NCBI RefSeq assembly: GCF_002949735.1
Contig: NZ_CP026681.1
Coordinates: 992,001-1,056,000, forward strand
Source of the DNA: Nostoc sp. 'Peltigera membranacea cyanobiont' N6
GTDB lineage: Bacteria > Cyanobacteriota > Cyanobacteriia > Cyanobacteriales > Nostocaceae
DNA: 64,000 nucleotides
Reading direction: 5' to 3'
A model generated the notes under the pieces. The model was not told the DNA's origin and searched no databases. It was given only the letters and a program-made list of their open reading frames with translations. The translations under genes and the position numbers were made by a program. This document shows positions 60,696 through 64,000 of the stretch, in pieces; positions within the stretch are counted from its first letter, which is position 1; each line of letters starts with the position of its first letter.

Positions 60696-61580
60696 GTGAA
60701 CCAGATTAATCGAGTTGCAATTGTCGGTGGAACTCATGGCAATGAGTTTACTGGGGCCTATTTAATCCAAAAATTTGCCCAGTTTCCTGATTTGATTGCT
60801 AGACAAAGTTTTGAGACAGTGACTCTGTTAGCAAATCCTAACGCTTTTGCAGCAGGGAGGCGATATGTAGAAAAGGATTTAAATCGATGTTTTCTCAAGC
60901 AAGATTTACAAAATCCAACTCTTAACAGTTACGAAGAATTGCAAGCTAAATCAATTCAAAACATCTTAACATCAAACAGAGGTAAACAAGCAGATTTTAT
61001 CTTAGATTTGCACAGCAGTACAGCTAATATGGGTCTGACAATTATTTTGGTAAACAGTCATCCCCTAAACTTGCAATTAGCTGCTTATCTCAGCCAGATT
61101 AGTCCTTTGGTAAGGATTTATCGCTGCTCTTTTAAATCAATTGCAGAAAATCCATTTGTAAATTCTCTGTGTGAATTAGGCTTTGCGATCGAGGTTGGCC
61201 CGATTGCTCAAGGACTCTTAAAAGCAATGCTGTTCCAACAAACAGAAGAACTTATTTATGCAGTTCTTGGCTATCTAGAACAGTTTAACCAGGGGAAAAT
61301 TTCATCAACTAACAAAACCTTAATTCTCTATGACCATTTATCAGTTGTGGATTATCCAAAACAGCCGAATGGTAAAATCTTTGGGATGATTCATCCAGAG
61401 CTTCAAGACAAGGATTACCAAGCCTTGAATCCAGGAGATCCAATCTTCTTAACTTTTGACGATAAAACAATTATTTATGAAGGTGCATCTACCGTTTGGC
61501 CGATTTTTATTAATGAGGCAGCTTACTACGAAAAAGGAATTGCAATGTGTTTGACTCAGAGACAGCAAATCAATATTTAG
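60696..61580 (+). CDS. Aspartoacylase (zinc carboxypeptidase family)
   Basis: A 294-residue protein of the AstE/AspA zinc-peptidase family. The zinc ligands are visible: H14 and E17 in THGNE, and H106 in DLHSS. The catalytic glutamate is E166 in IEVGP. NPNAFAAGRRYVEKDLNR binds the substrate. It removes the acetate from N-acetylaspartate or related N-acyl amino acids. The family match is to aspartoacylase rather than succinylglutamate desuccinylase. Confidence 0.9.
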   Translation: MNQINRVAIVGGTHGNEFTGAYLIQKFAQFPDLIARQSFETVTLLANPNAFAAGRRYVEKDLNRCFLKQDLQNPTLNSYEELQAKSIQNILTSNRGKQADFILDLHSSTANMGLTIILVNSHPLNLQLAAYLSQISPLVRIYRCSFKSIAENPFVNSLCELGFAIEVGPIAQGLLKAMLFQQTEELIYAVLGYLEQFNQGKISSTNKTLILYDHLSVVDYPKQPNGKIFGMIHPELQDKDYQALNPGDPIFLTFDDKTIIYEGASTVWPIFINEAAYYEKGIAMCLTQRQQINI

Positions 61581-61812
61581 GATGTTGAAAATTTTTGTGC
61601 GATCGCTTTTTATTGGAACTAATGATATAAATTGAGCATCATAACCTAGAAAATATGCCGATCCTAATTTATAATCCCTGTAGCTGTTGAGATGTTGAAT
61701 ATCCAGTTGTAGACATTCCCAAGGAATAAAGTAAAGTTGCAGGTTCTTAAATCCGTCTTTCTAAGACTTAGTTAAATTTACGCTTAAAATTGTCCAAATA
61801 CTTAAATTCATA

Positions 61813-62796
61813 ATGAAAGCGAAGCGACCAGGAAACAAACCAATAGCCAGTCTTTCTTTAGACTTGGATAACGTTTGGTCTTTTCTAAAAAACCAGGGCG
61901 CTCCGGGTTGGGAGACTTTTCCCTCTTACTTAGATATTGCAGTCCCTCGTTTCTTAGATATTTTTCAGCAATGGGATTTGACAATCACAGTCTTCATTGT
62001 GGGTCAAGATGCAGCCCTGGAAAAGAACACCAAAGCATTACAAGCGATCGCTTACGCCGGCCACGAAATTGGCAATCACTCATTTTACCACGATCCTTGG
62101 CTACATCTGTATTCAGAGGATGAAATTGAACAAGAGGTGGCGTTGGCCGAAGAACATATCAAGCGCGTCACTCATCAACATCCTATCGGCTTTCGGGGGC
62201 CGGGATACAGTTTTTCTCCTGCGGTATTGAAAGTCTTAGCACGACGGGGATACGAATATGATGCTTCGACTTTTCCCACATTTTTGGGGCCCATAGCACG
62301 AGCTTATTATTTAATGACCTGTAAACTGAGCAAGGAAGAACGTAAGAAACGGGAAGCCCTGTTTGGTGGTTTTAAGGATGGTTTGCAGCCTTTAAAACCT
62401 TTCCAGTGGAAGATGGGTAAGGATAAACTGACTGAAATTCCCGTTACCACCATGCCAATTTTCAAAGTGCCAATTCACTTCAGTTACATCATGTACCTGA
62501 GTACATTTTCTTCGGAAGTGGCCTTACTCTACCTGCGAATTGCCCTTTGGCTGTGTAAACTTACACGCGTCCAGCCTTCTTTGCTATTCCATCCTACAGA
62601 CTTTATCAGCCAAGAGGATGTGCCAGAACTATTATTCTTCCCTGGAATGAGTGTTCCCACCTACAAAAAGCTGGCAATAGTGAACAAAAGTTTAGAACTT
62701 ATATCCAGTCAGTTCAATGTTTTAACTGTTGGACAACACGCCAAATCCGTAGTCGGCGCACGTCAACTACCTGTATTAGTGCCTCAAAAGAGGTAA
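61813..62796 (+). CDS. Polysaccharide deacetylase family protein
   Basis: A 327-residue NodB-type carbohydrate esterase. The first Asp motif lies in SLSLDLDNVW, the metal motif in HSFYH (H-x3-H), and RGPGYS matches the R-x-P motif. It deacetylates or removes N-acetyl groups from polysaccharides. No signal peptide, so it may act on intracellular precursors, including nucleotide- or lipid-linked sugars. The C-terminal part (about 220-327) is specific to this subgroup. It lies in a 230-bp gap after the aspartoacylase gene. Confidence 0.87.
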   Translation: MKAKRPGNKPIASLSLDLDNVWSFLKNQGAPGWETFPSYLDIAVPRFLDIFQQWDLTITVFIVGQDAALEKNTKALQAIAYAGHEIGNHSFYHDPWLHLYSEDEIEQEVALAEEHIKRVTHQHPIGFRGPGYSFSPAVLKVLARRGYEYDASTFPTFLGPIARAYYLMTCKLSKEERKKREALFGGFKDGLQPLKPFQWKMGKDKLTEIPVTTMPIFKVPIHFSYIMYLSTFSSEVALLYLRIALWLCKLTRVQPSLLFHPTDFISQEDVPELLFFPGMSVPTYKKLAIVNKSLELISSQFNVLTVGQHAKSVVGARQLPVLVPQKR

Positions 62797-62960
62797 AAAA
62801 ATATAATCTATGGGATTTATTCAGGTAAATTTGTATCCTTAATTACAGGAAAAATTAATTTTTACCTGTTTCAATTTTGAAACCAGCTGACATTTGCTTG
62901 CAAGAATGTGTAAAGTAATTGATAGTCAACTACTATCTTAAATTTTTTACACATCTATCT

Positions 62961-63200
62961 ATGGTTAGAAAAACTCAACGCCTTTTGCTGCTAGTTATTT
63001 CCTGTAGTATAACTGGTGTAATTTTGGGAGGTACTGCTGCTTGGGCAGAAAGTAATCTCTGCTTGGAAGAGAGTAAGGTTACAAGTGACTGTCTAACTCA
63101 AGATCCAATCCAAAAAACTATCCAAGGAATGAGTACCGGATTGTTAGCTGGGGCTGGGGCCGCTTGCGGTGCAGTATGGCAGTTAAGGCATGAAGATTGA
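62961..63200 (+). CDS. Small exported protein, function unknown
   Basis: A 79-residue protein with a signal peptide (KTQRLLLLVISCSITGVILGGTAAWA) ending near residue 28, two Cys (CLEE, DCLT) and a C-terminal Gly/Ala-rich hydrophobic stretch (GLLAGAGAACGAVWQL). I chose ATG 62961 because the upstream start at 62919 lies in AT-rich noncoding DNA. Function unknown. Confidence 0.6.
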   Translation: MVRKTQRLLLLVISCSITGVILGGTAAWAESNLCLEESKVTSDCLTQDPIQKTIQGMSTGLLAGAGAACGAVWQLRHED

Positions 63201-63318
63201 GCGTAAACTACCACTAACCCGAAGTATCGGGTTAGATTAGTTTTCTATACTAATTAGCCAATGCCTCCACTTTGACTTTCGGCCAGCATTTAAGTTATGT
63301 GGGTCAATTATCCTGTAT

Positions 63319-63513
63319 TTATGTGGCTTTGGAAGAATACCGATCTATTAATGCACGAGCAAATTTCTGGTGTTGTTCAGCTAAATGTTGAGGATAGATG
63401 AACTGAGCATTGCCCATGAAGCGATATACCCAGCGACAAAACTCCTCCAGCGATCGCTCAGGAAGTTTAACACTATAATCTACGTAAGTAAGTTTGCTAT
63501 GTGTATTATTCAT
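63319..63513 (-). CDS. Short ORF resembling a regulator C-terminus
   Basis: A 64-residue ORF containing LEEFCRWVYRFMGNAQFIYP, which resembles the C-terminal part of WYL-domain regulators. No HTH region precedes it, so if real it is a remnant or a short stand-alone protein. It lies between a small exported protein and the toxin-antitoxin pair. Confidence 0.35.
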   Translation of the reverse strand: MNNTHSKLTYVDYSVKLPERSLEEFCRWVYRFMGNAQFIYPQHLAEQHQKFARALIDRYSSKAT

Positions 63514-63684
63514 AAGTCTGGGTTAATCGTCTGGATTGGTGAACGAAATAATCAGCTTTTTGGTCACTTACGTTGTTTTATTGACAAAAGCTAGTCATCT
63601 CAAAATTTTTAACCTTCTGCTGGTTTCTGTGTAACTGAGGCAGTTGAATTTAGACTTGAATTGATGGGACTGGAGGAAAGACTG

Positions 63685-63936
63685 GTGACGAGAGCAATTG
63701 GTCTAGAGCAAATTATTGCCCAAAAGGTTCTTAGCTTATCAAAGGAACAACAGCAGCAAGTACTTGACTTTATAGAATTTCTGCAATTGAAATCACTAAC
63801 AGTGGAGTTTAAGCACCATGATGGCACGCCAATGTCTGCTTTAGAAGCAGCAGGAGACTTAGTTGGCTGCGTGGATTCTGGGCCTGGGGATCTCTCGACA
63901 AACAAGGAGTACCTTAAAAGACCATTAACAGAATGA
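63685..63936 (+). CDS. Antitoxin of a type II toxin-antitoxin pair
   Basis: An acidic 83-residue protein. Its helix LSKEQQQQVLDFIEFLQLKS and the tail ALEAAGDLVGCVDSGPGDLS are typical of antitoxins that precede PIN-domain toxins in cyanobacteria. I chose GTG 63685 because GGAGGAAA at 63672-63679 gives a strong ribosome site; ATG 63664 and TTG 63661 are alternatives. It overlaps the next gene by 4 bp (ATGA). It neutralises the toxin and probably represses its own promoter. Confidence 0.82.
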   Translation: MTRAIGLEQIIAQKVLSLSKEQQQQVLDFIEFLQLKSLTVEFKHHDGTPMSALEAAGDLVGCVDSGPGDLSTNKEYLKRPLTE

Positions 63937-64000
63937 AGCAAGCGGTACTGCTAGATACAGGCCCATTAGTAGCTTTAGTCAACCGGAGAGAGCAGTTTCA
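63933..64000 (+). CDS. PIN-domain toxin (VapC-like), truncated by window end
   Basis: Starts with an ATG that overlaps the antitoxin stop (ATGA). The visible residues read MKQAVLLDTGPLVALVNRR, with the first PIN-domain acidic residue in LLDTGPLVAL. PIN toxins are RNases that act on tRNA or rRNA. Only about 22 residues are in the window. Confidence 0.82.
   Translation, partial: MKQAVLLDTGPLVALVNRREQF

Overview
This window looks like chromosomal DNA from a filamentous, heterocyst-type cyanobacterium of the Nostoc/Anabaena group. The evidence is the very frequent HIP1 octamer (GCGATCGC), several tracts of 7-bp tandem repeats, and cyanobacterial gene families: a group 2 sigma factor, an NblB-like HEAT protein, DUF760, DUF1995, DUF456, a PEP-CTERM protein, a His-type Dps, and Hanks-type kinases, one fused to WD40 repeats. 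I see no rRNA, tRNA, CRISPR array, prophage or intact insertion sequence. The species is an inference.

Layout. 0-6.8 kb: Nudix hydrolase, Thg1-like 3'-5' nucleotidyltransferase, orphan antitoxin, a pentapeptide-repeat/RidA fusion, and a phosphonate-type ABC transporter (phnD, phnC, phnE) interrupted by palindromic repeats. 6.8-12.5 kb: two tandemly duplicated STAND-type ATPase genes. The first has an 11 x 21-bp repeat in its leader and a six-unit TPR tail; the second has one 21-bp unit and almost no TPRs. 12.6-23.2 kb: mostly housekeeping and stress genes (2Fe-2S ferredoxin, Dps, carB, sigma factor, mutT, CBS protein, NblB-like protein). 23.3-30 kb: PEP-CTERM protein, DUF456 protein, and a signalling cluster in which a heme-c DUF3365-HAMP protein sits between two Ser/Thr kinases.

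30-43 kb: SDR protein, hemE, membrane proteins, a surface or export-type cluster (sugar-binding lipoprotein, GT2, GT1, methyltransferase, plus a fragment of a second methyltransferase gene), LD-carboxypeptidase, pgsA, aspA-type lyase, DUF362. 43-51 kb: two intergenic regions with strong RNA structure, ppa, panD, an MBL-fold protein that has lost its metal motif, an HtrA protease, PBP4-type carboxypeptidase and DUF1995. 51-64 kb: an APC transporter fused to a PAS/histidine kinase, tmk, a ribokinase-type kinase, a copper-radical-oxidase-like protein with a Tat-signal partner, two adjacent MITE-like elements, glutathionyl-hydroquinone reductase, aspartoacylase, polysaccharide deacetylase, and at the right edge an antitoxin/PIN-toxin pair cut by the window end.

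The most notable items are the APC transporter-PAS-histidine kinase fusion (51.3-54.1 kb), the duplicated STAND ATPases with opposite repeat expansion and loss, the degenerate MBL protein, the cloverleaf-like RNA candidate near 46.8-46.95 kb, and the MITE-like elements, one with 19-bp terminal repeats and an 8-bp target duplication. No single new multi-gene system is proven; the STAND pair and the transporter-kinase are the best candidates.
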